DNA from: 4572-13 sp964594065
GTDB taxonomy: Bacteria; Planctomycetota; Phycisphaerae; Sedimentisphaerales; Anaerohalosphaeraceae
DNA: 64,000 bases
Reading direction: 5' to 3'
Assembly (NCBI GenBank): GCA_964594065.1
Contig: CAZQKX010000007.1
Coordinates: 1-64,000, forward strand
The translations under genes and the position numbers were made by a program. Every line of letters starts with the position of its first letter. Position 1 is the stretch's first letter. Positions 23,473-32,643 of the stretch are shown piece after piece. The notes under the pieces are model-generated. The model ran no database searches and was not told where the DNA came from. It saw nothing but the letters and a program-made list of their open reading frames with translations.

Positions 23473-24349
23473 AGTCATCAACTTCCTGAAGATTTTCAAA
23501 ACCGACAGTCATGGTATCTACACATCCGAGGTTCAGTGCAAAATCGATCGAATGATTTCGTTTCATATCGCTGTCACGGTATTTGCCGGCACCCATGATC
23601 TTCATACCAACGACGCCCTTGCCGTTGGCATGCGCTTTTCGCAGAACAGGCACGACTTTTTCAGGCGTATCATCCATCGAATTTCCGTAGGGATTAATGC
23701 GCGCGTGAATCGAGTCCACCCACGGTTCTGATGCGGCGGTGTTCAGTGCTTTGAGCGAATGACACGAAACCCCAAGAACACGAACGAGACCTCTTTTCTT
23801 CAGATCATCCATGACTTTCATGTAGTTCTCGTATTTGCTGTTCCAGGCTTCATCGGTCATGCAATGCAGCAGCACCATGTCGATATAATCGGTGCCAAGC
23901 TCCTTTAAAAAACGTTCGATAACCTTATCCGGCCCCGGTCGCTGGTCCTGAGGAATGGGAATGCCGCCCTTACGATACCAGATCTTTGTATTGATCAAAT
24001 AATCCTGTCGTTTAAACTGGCACAGAGCGGACTGAAGAAAAGGATGTGAACCATATATGTCCGCCGCGTCAAACCAGTTGATCCCACGCTCAAAACAGCC
24101 GTGAACCAAGGCGTTAAACTTTTCCTGGCCGAGACGTGTCTGATTGGAAGCTCGATTGAAACCACTCATCCCGGTACCCAATCCAACCCGGGACAGTTTG
24201 ATGTCCGTTTTACCAAGGGGTACGATTTCGCCGGGATCGAATGTCACCGGTTGAGTCTGCCTGCCTTCCAACATAGAAGAGCATCCCAGAACCGCTGAAC
24301 CCAGACCCAGCAAAGCACTGTTTATAAATTCTCGACGTGGGATTTTCAT
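23423..24349 (-). CDS. Aldo/keto reductase with Tat and lipoprotein-type export signal
   Basis: A protein of about 308 residues. It begins MKIPRREFINSALLGLGSAVLGCSS: a twin-arginine motif (RREFI) followed by a lipobox-like VLGC, so it is probably exported folded and anchored. The AKR tetrad is present: Asp and Tyr in FDAADIYGS, Lys in INTKIWY, and His in VLLHCM. A start at 24349 is preferred because the ORF extension upstream disrupts the Tat signal. Periplasmic AKRs of this kind are frequent in Planctomycetota; the substrate is unknown. Confidence 0.87.
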   Translation of the reverse strand: MKIPRREFINSALLGLGSAVLGCSSMLEGRQTQPVTFDPGEIVPLGKTDIKLSRVGLGTGMSGFNRASNQTRLGQEKFNALVHGCFERGINWFDAADIYGSHPFLQSALCQFKRQDYLINTKIWYRKGGIPIPQDQRPGPDKVIERFLKELGTDYIDMVLLHCMTDEAWNSKYENYMKVMDDLKKRGLVRVLGVSCHSLKALNTAASEPWVDSIHARINPYGNSMDDTPEKVVPVLRKAHANGKGVVGMKIMGAGKYRDSDMKRNHSIDFALNLGCVDTMTVGFENLQEVDDFNARVRNTHRREILTV

Positions 24350-24421
24350 TTCAATATCCTCTCCAATTAAATTGTTATACATGTAAATACTTCAATTGGT
24401 ATATCATTGTTCACAGATTTT

Positions 24422-25639
24422 CTATTGAGATTCGGTTTTCTTAATCGGAAACACTTTGATACCGGTAAGTTTTGCAATGCATTTGGCAATATCTGTGTTG
24501 TCTATCGTTCCGGCAAATTCCTGTGAACCGGGACCATACGCATAAATGGGAACATTGACTGCAGTGTGTCCGCCCGAGGTCCATTTGGCTTTGATGCTGT
24601 TATTGCGTTTACTTGTTTTCAGCTTAAGTCCGCCTGTTTCGTGGTCTGCCGTAACGATAACCAGCGTGTGCTTGTCACGGCGGGCAAATTGAATGGCCTC
24701 GCGTACTGCCAGGTCAAACAGCAGCGTCTGTCGAATCACACGGTTCGTATCATTGGCATGTGCAGCCCAGTCAATCTGACTGCCTTCGACCATTAAAAAG
24801 AAGCCGGCCCGCTTTTTACTTTCTGCAGCCAGCAGCTCGATTGCCTTGCCGCACATTTCTCCCAGCATCGGTTCCGGGTTGAAAGTCGTCAATCCATCTT
24901 TGCCAAACAGACCCAGTGCCGGTAATTGTTCCAGGGCCAGCAATTCATCACGTAATTCAATTACCCGATAGCCATCTAACTGCGCTTTTTCAAGCAGGTT
25001 CCGGCCATCATTGCGAATGCCGTCAGCTTCTTTCGGAAGCCAGTATTTTCGACCGCCGCCAAGCATTACATCCACACGATTCGCCAGCATCTGCAGAGCA
25101 ATCTTCTTTTGATTACCGCGACTTTTGACATGCGAAGCAAATGACGCGGGAGTCGCGTGTGTGATCTGCGATGTAGCCACCAAACCCGTCTTCCACCTAT
25201 CAACTGAAAGCAACTCAAGGATAGACCGATATTGGACTTCCTTCGGGTCCATCCCGATCATCCCGTTATTGGTTTTGATGCCGCAGGCCATCGCCGTCCC
25301 TGACGCTGCTGAGTCAGTCACTTTTTTGTTCGCTGCATATGTCGTAAGCTGCCCTTTGACAGGAAGTTGCTCCATCCAAAGTCCTTTGTCGGCGACCACA
25401 ACTGCCCGAGCCAACTCGACATGATTGAATCCCATGCCGTCACCAATCAGTAAAATGACATTGTGGACATCATCGTCGAAATCCGTTTCCAATTCCAGAT
25501 CTGCATCAGGTGGACTATAAGCTGAGATGTCAGCGTCTTCGGTCAGCGGACCCACTATTTTATACTTGAATTTCGTTGATTTGCAGCAACCAAAAAGTAT
25601 CAACAACAGCAGTACGGTCAGTATCTTTAGGGGCTTCAT
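24422..25639 (-). CDS. Alkaline phosphatase (PhoA family), lipoprotein
   Basis: A 405-residue phosphomonoesterase that releases phosphate outside the cytoplasm. The N-terminus is a lipoprotein signal (LLLLILFGCC). Metal and active-site motifs follow: LIGDGMGF at 65-71, the nucleophile Ser110 in VTDSAASGTAMACG, the zinc ligands in EGSQIDWAAHAND and VTADHETGGL, and the terminal GGHTAVNVPIYAYG. It precedes the aldo/keto reductase on the same strand with a 72-bp gap. Phosphate-starvation control is possible, but no Pho box was identified. Confidence 0.93.
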   Translation of the reverse strand: MKPLKILTVLLLLILFGCCKSTKFKYKIVGPLTEDADISAYSPPDADLELETDFDDDVHNVILLIGDGMGFNHVELARAVVVADKGLWMEQLPVKGQLTTYAANKKVTDSAASGTAMACGIKTNNGMIGMDPKEVQYRSILELLSVDRWKTGLVATSQITHATPASFASHVKSRGNQKKIALQMLANRVDVMLGGGRKYWLPKEADGIRNDGRNLLEKAQLDGYRVIELRDELLALEQLPALGLFGKDGLTTFNPEPMLGEMCGKAIELLAAESKKRAGFFLMVEGSQIDWAAHANDTNRVIRQTLLFDLAVREAIQFARRDKHTLVIVTADHETGGLKLKTSKRNNSIKAKWTSGGHTAVNVPIYAYGPGSQEFAGTIDNTDIAKCIAKLTGIKVFPIKKTESQ

Positions 25640-25669
25640 TAAAACCTCTTTTTTATAAACAAAACAGTG

Positions 25670-26557
25670 CTATCCCTTAGCTTTAGCGAACCAGTCCGGG
25701 TCCTGTGCAAGTTTCTCTCTTGCTTCGGCGGTCATCATCTCAAAGGCCGGATGCGACGTTTCCCAGGCGCGATCGGCAAAAGACGTACTTTCCATTTTCC
25801 CGATCTCGATCTCAGCGTTCTCAAAATAGGAACCATAAATATGCAGTGAATCACTGATATCCACATAGCGGCCGACCCTGACGGGAGCGCCGATTTTTTC
25901 CGCGATTTTGTCAGCAATCGTTTTTTGTAAATCGGTCAATGCATAGGCATTCATAAACCACGCCTTGTACAAATCCCGGCTGCGCCAGTGCGTGTTCATG
26001 TTCAGCACATAACCGGCCTCATCCTGCACCAGGCGGCACCAGATGCGCTGCAGGCACGGGGGGTCATCCGTTTTCGGGTCACACGTCGGCATCCAGGTAA
26101 TCGCCTGGCTGCGGCGGGTATGCGTACACGCTGAAAGCGAGTCAATAATATACTGAATCTGGTCGAACGGAATAAACGGCTTGGGCGTATTCGGATCCCG
26201 CAGATCTTCCACCGGTGAATAGGCGAACATGCGCTCATGATATGTATACGTCCACTTGCCCGCCGCCGGATCGATCCAGTGGTCATGAATGCCGCCCACC
26301 ACTTCCTGGCGATATGCCTCTAACTCTTCCGGCCCGCCGGGAAAATTCTTGTGAATACGCGGTTCGTTAAACGGATTGGCCACTGTGATCATCACCGTCG
26401 CATCCTTGCTGAGGGGATCGTCTGGTTTGTCATATTGCGTCTTGATCGCAAGTCCCTGCCGCCACACGGCAACCACTGCTTTTTCCCAGGCTTCGGGTAA
26501 ACATTCAGCTGTCACGTTAATCGTCGGCACATCGGCGGTTGTCAATGAATTCGTCAT
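25670..26557 (-). CDS. Divergent ThyA-family thymidylate synthase
   Basis: A 295-residue protein with the ThyA fold signatures but little overall identity to E. coli ThyA. The likely nucleophile is Cys168 in DDPPCLQRIW. WRSRDLYKAWFMNAYALTDLQ corresponds to the RSCD...FNIASYALL helix, with the dUMP-discriminating Asn at 203 and a loop two residues shorter. SDSLHIYGSYFEN matches the HLYSNH stretch. It would methylate dUMP using methylene-folate. The conserved Asn argues against dCMP hydroxymethylase. It lies 31 bp before alkaline phosphatase; no dihydrofolate reductase is nearby. Confidence 0.78.
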   Translation of the reverse strand: MTNSLTTADVPTINVTAECLPEAWEKAVVAVWRQGLAIKTQYDKPDDPLSKDATVMITVANPFNEPRIHKNFPGGPEELEAYRQEVVGGIHDHWIDPAAGKWTYTYHERMFAYSPVEDLRDPNTPKPFIPFDQIQYIIDSLSACTHTRRSQAITWMPTCDPKTDDPPCLQRIWCRLVQDEAGYVLNMNTHWRSRDLYKAWFMNAYALTDLQKTIADKIAEKIGAPVRVGRYVDISDSLHIYGSYFENAEIEIGKMESTSFADRAWETSHPAFEMMTAEAREKLAQDPDWFAKAKG

Positions 26558-26578
26558 TCATCATCCTCCTGATAAAGT

Positions 26579-28375
26579 TTAATAGCCTAATTCTTCGTCC
26601 GTGATCTCATATTTTTCGCGGTACTTTTCAGGGACTTTGCGAAGCCAGTACCGTGCTTTCTCGGCATATTCCGTATTCGGATATTTTTCCCGTACTTTCC
26701 GACAGGCCTGAATTCCCAACAAAGGACTTTTGCCGGGTAACTTTCTGCACGTTTCGATCTGCACTTCTGCCTGTGTCAGCAATTTTTCCGCCGCAACCTG
26801 ATCAGCCAGTGACAGTTCCGGTTTTTCTGCGGGTTTCTTCGGTGCCGGTTTTGGCTTGGCAGCCGGTTTAGATTTTGACTCTTTTTTCACCGTCACTTTC
26901 GGCTTTGAAATGGGCTCATTGGGATCAACTGCGGGACTGTTGGGATCGACCGCCGGCCGAGGGGGTTCTTTTTTTGCAATTTTCTCGACAGGCTTGTGCA
27001 TCATAGGATCCATTCCCATAAGTTCATCAAAAAAAGGGTCCTGAAAACTACCCGGTTGACCAACTGTTGTTGACGGCGATGTCAATGACGGTGACGATGT
27101 TGAACGCGATTGAGTAAGTTTATCCAGGCTCATTTCAATATCCGTCAGCTGGCTGACAATTATTGCAGGGAAAAAACCTTGTACAACCCCGGCGTATTTA
27201 ACTTTGCCGTCTTTGCCGATAACCGCCATAAAGGGTGTGCGGGCATCGGTGCCGATAAAGTGCTCAGCACCGGATTCCGGATCGGCCGCGAACACGATCG
27301 GCACCTCCCCTTCCTCAAGACGCTTGTCCGGAATGTTCTTTATCACGCCCTCTGCGGTCGTAAGCTCATTTGTATTGATCTCGGCAAACAGAACCTGATC
27401 GTTTTCGCGACAGACTTGAGACATCTTTTCAAAATAAGGTCTTTGTTTTTCTAAAGAAACTTTTTCTAATTCAGCAGGGGTGGCAATATCCGCATAGGTG
27501 TTCGTGTTCGAAGGCCGACGCCCTGTGTTCCTGTTTCTGGGTTGTCGACTGCCTTCAGTTTCAACATCGTTCGGTTCTGAAACAGGTTCGGCCTGCCAGA
27601 AAAACAGGCACATAATGTTTGTTTCCGGAACATAAATAACTTCAGATCCGTCAGCCGCCATGTATGCAAACCGCTCAAATCGTTTTTGAAGCATTGCCTT
27701 ATTAAGCGATCGAAGGTCGAAGTCCAGAATTCCCTTATGAGACCTTGACGTTTCATTCATTCCATGGCCAAAGCCCATCGGTGTTCTGCCTGCTCCATCG
27801 AGGTCACCATTTCTTCGCCGTGGTCTGCTGAATTCCGACTCGTGCCGACGCTGCCCCGATTGAGAGCGAGAATCCCTTTTGGCTCGCTGCTCCATGGGTT
27901 TGGCTCCGGCCAGCAAACTGAATAATGTTTGACTGACCCAGGCATCCTGATTATTCGCATCCTCCTTGCAGGCCCGCAAAGACCATCGGGACGCATTCTG
28001 CAAATTTCCATCGTAAAAATCACACCACGCCTGCAGTAGCATGTAAACGGTTTTTTGCGGGCTGTCGTACGAGAGCGCCAATTGCTTATTTTTCCGCAGG
28101 GTGGTTTGTGCCTCTTCGATAAATGTTGCCTCCGGGCACTCATTTCTATTGGCCGTCTCAAGAACCTGTCTTAGCAATTCGTCAATTTGTTTGAATGATT
28201 CCTGTGTCTGTTGCCGCTTCTCCTCCCGGCGGGGATTTTCCGGACGAGCCGAGCGATCATTGCTCCTTCCGCGGCGGCCCCGCTCTTCATACCCCAAAGC
28301 CGGAAGAACCATCGCTAGCAACATTATAATCAAAATATACCGCATGAATTTTGAATTCATACTATTCTCAAGCAT
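26579..28375 (-). CDS. Large exported protein with thioredoxin-like middle and Pro/Lys-rich linker
   Basis: A 598-residue protein not assigned to a family. A signal peptide (MRYILIIMLLAMVLPALG) is followed by an Arg-rich low-complexity segment, an alpha-helical region and another Arg/Gly-rich stretch. A middle segment (TNIMCLFFWQAE...FAEINTNEL...TPFMAVIGKDGKVKYAGVVQGF) looks like a thioredoxin fold without a CxxC pair. A Pro/Lys/Ala linker with VDPNSPAVDPNEP repeats leads to a C-terminal tetratricopeptide or BamD-like helical stretch (CRKVREKYPNTEYAEKARYWLRKVP). AAGGA before the ATG at 28375 supports that start; ATGs at 28360 and 28345 are alternatives. Confidence 0.72.
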   Translation of the reverse strand: MLENSMNSKFMRYILIIMLLAMVLPALGYEERGRRGRSNDRSARPENPRREEKRQQTQESFKQIDELLRQVLETANRNECPEATFIEEAQTTLRKNKQLALSYDSPQKTVYMLLQAWCDFYDGNLQNASRWSLRACKEDANNQDAWVSQTLFSLLAGAKPMEQRAKRDSRSQSGQRRHESEFSRPRRRNGDLDGAGRTPMGFGHGMNETSRSHKGILDFDLRSLNKAMLQKRFERFAYMAADGSEVIYVPETNIMCLFFWQAEPVSEPNDVETEGSRQPRNRNTGRRPSNTNTYADIATPAELEKVSLEKQRPYFEKMSQVCRENDQVLFAEINTNELTTAEGVIKNIPDKRLEEGEVPIVFAADPESGAEHFIGTDARTPFMAVIGKDGKVKYAGVVQGFFPAIIVSQLTDIEMSLDKLTQSRSTSSPSLTSPSTTVGQPGSFQDPFFDELMGMDPMMHKPVEKIAKKEPPRPAVDPNSPAVDPNEPISKPKVTVKKESKSKPAAKPKPAPKKPAEKPELSLADQVAAEKLLTQAEVQIETCRKLPGKSPLLGIQACRKVREKYPNTEYAEKARYWLRKVPEKYREKYEITDEELGY

Positions 28376-28490
28376 CGAACCATTCCTTATAACAACCCCA
28401 TTATTTTATCAATAAAGCCGATTATGTTTATTTTACCACTCCACGGCCCTTTCTGAAAGAAAATCTTTGTCCAAATCGATTTCAAAAAAT

Positions 28491-28566
28491 TACGAAAAAG
28501 TTCGTAGTTTCCTGTTGACACTCTACGAATTTATTCGTATATTGGTCTTGTACGAATTTATTCGTA
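28491..28566 (+). promoter_or_regulatory. BlaI-type promoter with three palindromic operators
   Basis: A near-consensus promoter (TTGACA 28515-28520, 17-bp spacer, TATATT 28538-28543) is surrounded by three 16-bp palindromes: TACGAAAAAGTTCGTA (28491-28506), TACGAATTTATTCGTA (28524-28539) and an identical copy at 28551-28566. The consensus is TACGAA-N4-TTCGTA. The second copy fills the spacer and touches the -10; the third covers the transcript start. This is textbook geometry for repression by the BlaI-like product of the next gene. Confidence 0.85.
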
Positions 28567-28631
28567 TTCTTATGTAACGTATTGGATTTCAGTACGTCAT
28601 AGGTAAAGAAGCTATTTTTCAAGGAGATACA

Positions 28632-29012
28632 ATGGCACGCGAAAAAACTCAATACCCCACTGAAAAGGAGCTGGCGATCTTAAAAGTGCTGTGGGCCAAC
28701 GGCCCTTCCACCGTCCGTCAGGTCAACGACCACATCTGTAAAGAACAGAAAACCGGCTACACCACGACCTTGAAATTTATGCAGATCATGACAGACAAAG
28801 GCCTGCTGGTTCGGGATGACTCTGTGTTCAAGCACATCTATAAGCCCGCCATCAGCAAAGAAATAGCCGAAAAACAGATCGTCGGGGACATGTTGGACAA
28901 GGTTTTCGCCGGATCGGCGGAAAAGCTCGTCATACGGGCCTTATCCGCCAAACAGGTATCGGCAGAGGAGCGAAATAAAATCCGTCAACTTTTAGATCAG
29001 ATGGAGGAATAG
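28632..29012 (+). CDS. BlaI/MecI/CopY-family transcriptional repressor
   Basis: A 126-residue winged-helix repressor. The DNA-binding half reads TEKELAILKVLWANGPSTVRQVNDHICKEQKTGYTTTLKFMQIMTDKGLLVRD, and the C-terminal half is the dimerisation helix region that BlaR1-type signalling cleaves. The start follows an AAGGAG site. It sits 3 bp before a BlaR1-like M56 peptidase gene, the standard pairing in which the membrane peptidase inactivates the repressor after a signal. No beta-lactamase gene is in this operon, so the signal here is probably not classical penicillin resistance. Confidence 0.93.
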   Translation: MAREKTQYPTEKELAILKVLWANGPSTVRQVNDHICKEQKTGYTTTLKFMQIMTDKGLLVRDDSVFKHIYKPAISKEIAEKQIVGDMLDKVFAGSAEKLVIRALSAKQVSAEERNKIRQLLDQMEE

Positions 29013-29015
29013 ACT

Positions 29016-32000
29016 ATGGGGCTTTTAGATACATTTCTATCCGAACAAACAATTGAACGCATCGGCTGGGTGCTAGTGCATTTCCTGTGGCAAGGCTGCG
29101 CTTTGATGGCATTGATGTGGTGCGTGATGAAAACGCTCGGCAAAGCATCCTCAAACGCACGCTATACCGCCGCCTGTCTTGGACTGGCCCTGATGGTACT
29201 GGCCCCGGTAGTAACCTTTACGATGCTGGACGGTAACAACACCGCAACCGTTACCAACACCGTTCCCTTACAGCCAGCGGTTTCTAGAACACAAACACCG
29301 GCCGAAACACAACATATCGCGATTGAATACGCCGAACCGGCGCAATCCGAAAAATCGTTGATGGAAATTGTCACCGCCAAACTCGAAACAACTCTGCCTT
29401 GGTGTGTCATTGGCTGGATTGCAGGTGTCGCGGCACTAAGCCTATGGTATCTCGGAGGCTGGTGCCAGTTGCAGAAACTCCGCCGGATCGGCACAAAGAC
29501 CGTTTCGGATGTGGTAACAGAAAAAGCAGCAGTGATCTCGCGGCAATTGGGTATTAAAAAAGCCGTTCACATCGCTGAATCAGCCTTGGTACAGGTTCCC
29601 ACAGTCATCGGCTGGCTGAAGCCCCTTGTGCTGCTGCCTGCTTCGGCCCTGACCGGACTGGATGAGATGCAGCTAAAGGCCATGATCGCCCACGAACTGG
29701 CACACATTAAACGATCCGACTACCTGACCAACATCGTCCAGACAGTCGTCGAGATTCTCGGCTTTTATCACCCTGCTGTCTGGTGGATGTCCCGGCAAAT
29801 TCGCATCGAACGCGAAAATTGCTGCGATGACATAGCCGTTGCCTTACTGCAGGACCGTAAGGAATACGCCAAGGCCCTGTTCTCCATGGAAGAAATACGC
29901 TCTAAACAATGGCAGCTTGCCGTCGCAGCCGATGGTGGACACCTGACAACTCGTATCGAACGCCTTGCGGGAAAGCACCCGACCCCCAAACAAAAAACCG
30001 GTTGGATACCTTCCGTCGTCACGATCGGATTGCTCGCCGCACTGCTGGTCACAACCTCAATGGCCATGAGCAATAATCCTGACAGCGAACAAATCGATCC
30101 AACTAATGTTAAGGCAGATGCCATTAAGAAACTTTCCTGGGAAGATAAATTTTACGATGTGTACCGGCTGGACGATGGCGAGGTTCTCAAGCGCATTGCG
30201 CCGCCGTTTATTCCGGAACGGAAGAACTTTTATTACGATCATGATCCCGATCAGGCGGCCGCAATACCTGAGCCGCCGGATTATTTCACATTTCATTGGG
30301 ATGGCCAATTGCATCGGTGGGGTTGTGGATTTGTCGGTGGTGCCCGTAAGCTTGATGGCGTATTGCGAAGTAGCTTGAGTATCCCTGCTGACCGATTTGA
30401 AGGGCCGGACGAATTACTGAAACTTCTCGTTCCGGGTGACTGGATTGTGAAAAAAAATATCTCAGATGCTGAAAAATTAAAGGCTTTGGAGATCATTCTA
30501 CAAGAAGAACTTGATAAAAAGATTGGTTTTCAAAAACGCAAAGTCCACCGACTGGTCATCGTTGCCAGGGGCAACTATCAATTTACTCCTCCCTCAGGAA
30601 CTTATAGTGACGAGTGGGTGCATTTCTACTCAGACAAACTTGATCCCGATGAAGGCTCCGGTGGTGGAACTGCCGATACTGTGGCAAAATTGATCGCCGT
30701 ATTGGGGCGGCGAACCGGCATGCAGGTGATTGATGAAACAAAGAATTCATCAAAAGAAATTAATCAACCCTACGGACACCACGGCTCGTCCAGGCTGCGC
30801 AACGTCAAAGATCAGGTAGAAAAGTCAGCCAAACTCGACCTGATGCTGAAAAATCTGCACGAGCAGACCAATCTAACCTTCACCGTCGAGCAGCGCCTGG
30901 TTTCCAAGTGGTTTGTCGTCGATCATACCGATGGCAACTCAACCGGCCGCAAGAGCGATGTCATCTCGTTATTGGATAATCCCGATCTGCCCTATGCAGA
31001 CGAGATTCGTTATCCCAAAAACTGGGATGAAATGATGAAAAAACGAGAGGGTCTATCAACTTCCCAATCTCGCGGAAAAGCCAAACCAGGCAGACAACTG
31101 CTTGAAAAACAGATTGACTTTTCAAACCTAACCAAAGACACAACTATCGAAGAGGCAATCGAATACATTCGCAATGCCACCGACCCACCGCTGCCGATTA
31201 TTGTACTCTGGAGCGATCTGTCAGATACGGCGTTCGTAGCACCCGATGAGCCGATTGGCGTTGATGGATTAGGGCTTATGACGCTGGAAACCGGACTCAG
31301 AGCAATCGTCAGAGCGATCTCAGTTATTGAACCCATCGATTTTGTCGTCGAAGACGGTGTCATTACCATCGCCGCAAAGATCTCACTGCCGACTCAAATG
31401 CAAACGATTGTTTATGATGTCAGTGAATTTATCACGCCGCTGGGATTTTCTAAAGATGAACAACAATCCCCTGCAGAAAAGCTTGAAAGCCTGAAACAGG
31501 ATATTATTAAAATAATCGAACCTGAAAGCTGGCTTGAAAACGACGGGACCGGACGTATCGACCTGTACGCCAACAGCAAACTCATCATCTATCAAACACC
31601 CGAAATACAGCAGGATATCGCCGACTACCTCGAACTGAAAAGACAGGAAACCCAAAAAGATTCGATTTTGGTTGAAGCAAGATTTATTACACTGCCGGAA
31701 AATTTCATGCAGGACTTGAATCCGAAAATGGAATTGCCTGAGGGAACATCTATTGTTGACGACTTACAAACCGAATTTCTCATTAAGGCAACAGAAGCTT
31801 TTGAAACGGCCAAAATATTGGTAGCCCCCAAAATGCTCGTGCTGGACGGAGAGACCGGCACGTTTAAAACGACCCGGAATCAAACCATAACCAAAGACAA
31901 CGATGAGGAAGAAGAAGTCGAAGTCGGCCTCAAGATGACGGTGACTCCGCATCTTCAGGACAGCAAAATCATTTTGACCGAGTTTGAATTCGACTATACC

Positions 32001-32354
32001 TATTTTATTGATGAAGTGGAAATGTCCATCGCTACGACAACTGTTGCCACAAAGGCGTCAATACCCGACGGCGGAACGATCTTAATGGGCCCTTATGAAA
32101 TCCATGAAGAAAACCAGCCGCCGCAAAATCTGTATTGTCTGCTGAAGGTTCAAAAAATCGAGAAACAAGAGGCCCCCGCACACATGGGCGGACTCCGCTA
32201 TGGCGGCGGTGCCCGCGGCAGCAGTGGTTACGGTGGACGCGCTCGCGGCGGTTTCGGCGGCAGCAGGGCTCGCGGAGGCTCCGGCGGCGGCTTCAGCCGA
32301 ATGCGCGGTACCGATCCTCCAAAATCCGAAAGTAAAGAAGGAATAGGATATTAA
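29016..32354 (+). CDS. BlaR1-like M56 metallopeptidase fused to STN/secretin-like extracytoplasmic region
   Basis: A 1112-residue membrane sensor-protease. Residues 1-350 form the BlaR1 core with hydrophobic helices at about 16-38, 52-70, 128-148 and 333-352. The zinc site is HELAH at 226-230 with Glu265 or Glu267 in RIERENCCDD as third ligand. BlaR1 normally ends in a penicillin-binding domain of about 250 residues. Here about 760 residues follow, with an STN-like segment (TIEEAIEYIRNATDPP...DFVVEDGVITIAAK), a secretin-type segment (ILVEARFITLPENF...KILVAPKMLVLDGETGTF...GLKMTVTPHL) and a C-terminal Gly/Arg-rich tail. It is the likely cognate protease of the BlaI repressor. Confidence 0.85.
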   Translation: MGLLDTFLSEQTIERIGWVLVHFLWQGCALMALMWCVMKTLGKASSNARYTAACLGLALMVLAPVVTFTMLDGNNTATVTNTVPLQPAVSRTQTPAETQHIAIEYAEPAQSEKSLMEIVTAKLETTLPWCVIGWIAGVAALSLWYLGGWCQLQKLRRIGTKTVSDVVTEKAAVISRQLGIKKAVHIAESALVQVPTVIGWLKPLVLLPASALTGLDEMQLKAMIAHELAHIKRSDYLTNIVQTVVEILGFYHPAVWWMSRQIRIERENCCDDIAVALLQDRKEYAKALFSMEEIRSKQWQLAVAADGGHLTTRIERLAGKHPTPKQKTGWIPSVVTIGLLAALLVTTSMAMSNNPDSEQIDPTNVKADAIKKLSWEDKFYDVYRLDDGEVLKRIAPPFIPERKNFYYDHDPDQAAAIPEPPDYFTFHWDGQLHRWGCGFVGGARKLDGVLRSSLSIPADRFEGPDELLKLLVPGDWIVKKNISDAEKLKALEIILQEELDKKIGFQKRKVHRLVIVARGNYQFTPPSGTYSDEWVHFYSDKLDPDEGSGGGTADTVAKLIAVLGRRTGMQVIDETKNSSKEINQPYGHHGSSRLRNVKDQVEKSAKLDLMLKNLHEQTNLTFTVEQRLVSKWFVVDHTDGNSTGRKSDVISLLDNPDLPYADEIRYPKNWDEMMKKREGLSTSQSRGKAKPGRQLLEKQIDFSNLTKDTTIEEAIEYIRNATDPPLPIIVLWSDLSDTAFVAPDEPIGVDGLGLMTLETGLRAIVRAISVIEPIDFVVEDGVITIAAKISLPTQMQTIVYDVSEFITPLGFSKDEQQSPAEKLESLKQDIIKIIEPESWLENDGTGRIDLYANSKLIIYQTPEIQQDIADYLELKRQETQKDSILVEARFITLPENFMQDLNPKMELPEGTSIVDDLQTEFLIKATEAFETAKILVAPKMLVLDGETGTFKTTRNQTITKDNDEEEEVEVGLKMTVTPHLQDSKIILTEFEFDYTYFIDEVEMSIATTTVATKASIPDGGTILMGPYEIHEENQPPQNLYCLLKVQKIEKQEAPAHMGGLRYGGGARGSSGYGGRARGGFGGSRARGGSGGGFSRMRGTDPPKSESKEGIGY

Positions 32355-32421
32355 AAAATGGGTTCAAAAAGAAAAAGAAGCTTTACAAATTGGAATTAAA
32401 ACCATAAGAAAATTGTCACCG

Positions 32422-32452
32422 CCTTAACGTTTAAATCATTGAAACGTTAAGG
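32422..32452. terminator. Long perfect hairpin after the M56 gene
   Basis: CCTTAACGTTT and AAACGTTAAGG form an 11-bp perfect stem with a 9-base loop, 67 bp after the M56 stop. No T-run follows, so it may be a bidirectional or Rho-assisted terminator, or a protein site. Confidence 0.5.
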
Positions 32453-32455
32453 ATT

Positions 32456-32560
32456 TAGAATTTGTTTCGAGTTTCGTGCTTAGAATTTCGAATTTCACCC
32501 TCTGTGGCCCTCTGTGGCAAAAAAATCTGCGTAAATCCCGTGTAAATCCGCATCAAAATC
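32456..32560. repeat. Short-period intergenic spacer
   Basis: Several low-complexity families are concatenated here: TTTCGAGTTTCGTGCTTAGAATTTCGAATTTC, then CCTCTGTGGCCCTCTGTGG, then CTGCGTAAATCCCGTGTAAATCCGCATC. Each repeats a word of about 9-12 bases. None is coding. Confidence 0.6.
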
Positions 32561-32565
32561 CGATA

Positions 32566-32594
32566 TTGACTTTTATCCTCGCACTCCGTAAGAT
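32566..32594 (+). promoter_or_regulatory. Promoter of the ribE-pdxA-rsmA operon
   Basis: TTGACT (32566-32571), a 17-bp spacer and TAAGAT (32589-32594) lie 50 bp upstream of ribE. No FMN riboswitch-like structure fits in the remaining short leader. Confidence 0.6.
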
Positions 32595-32643
32595 GTCATA
32601 AGTATTTAATTAATAGATGCTTCTGAAAACACGAGGGACAGCC

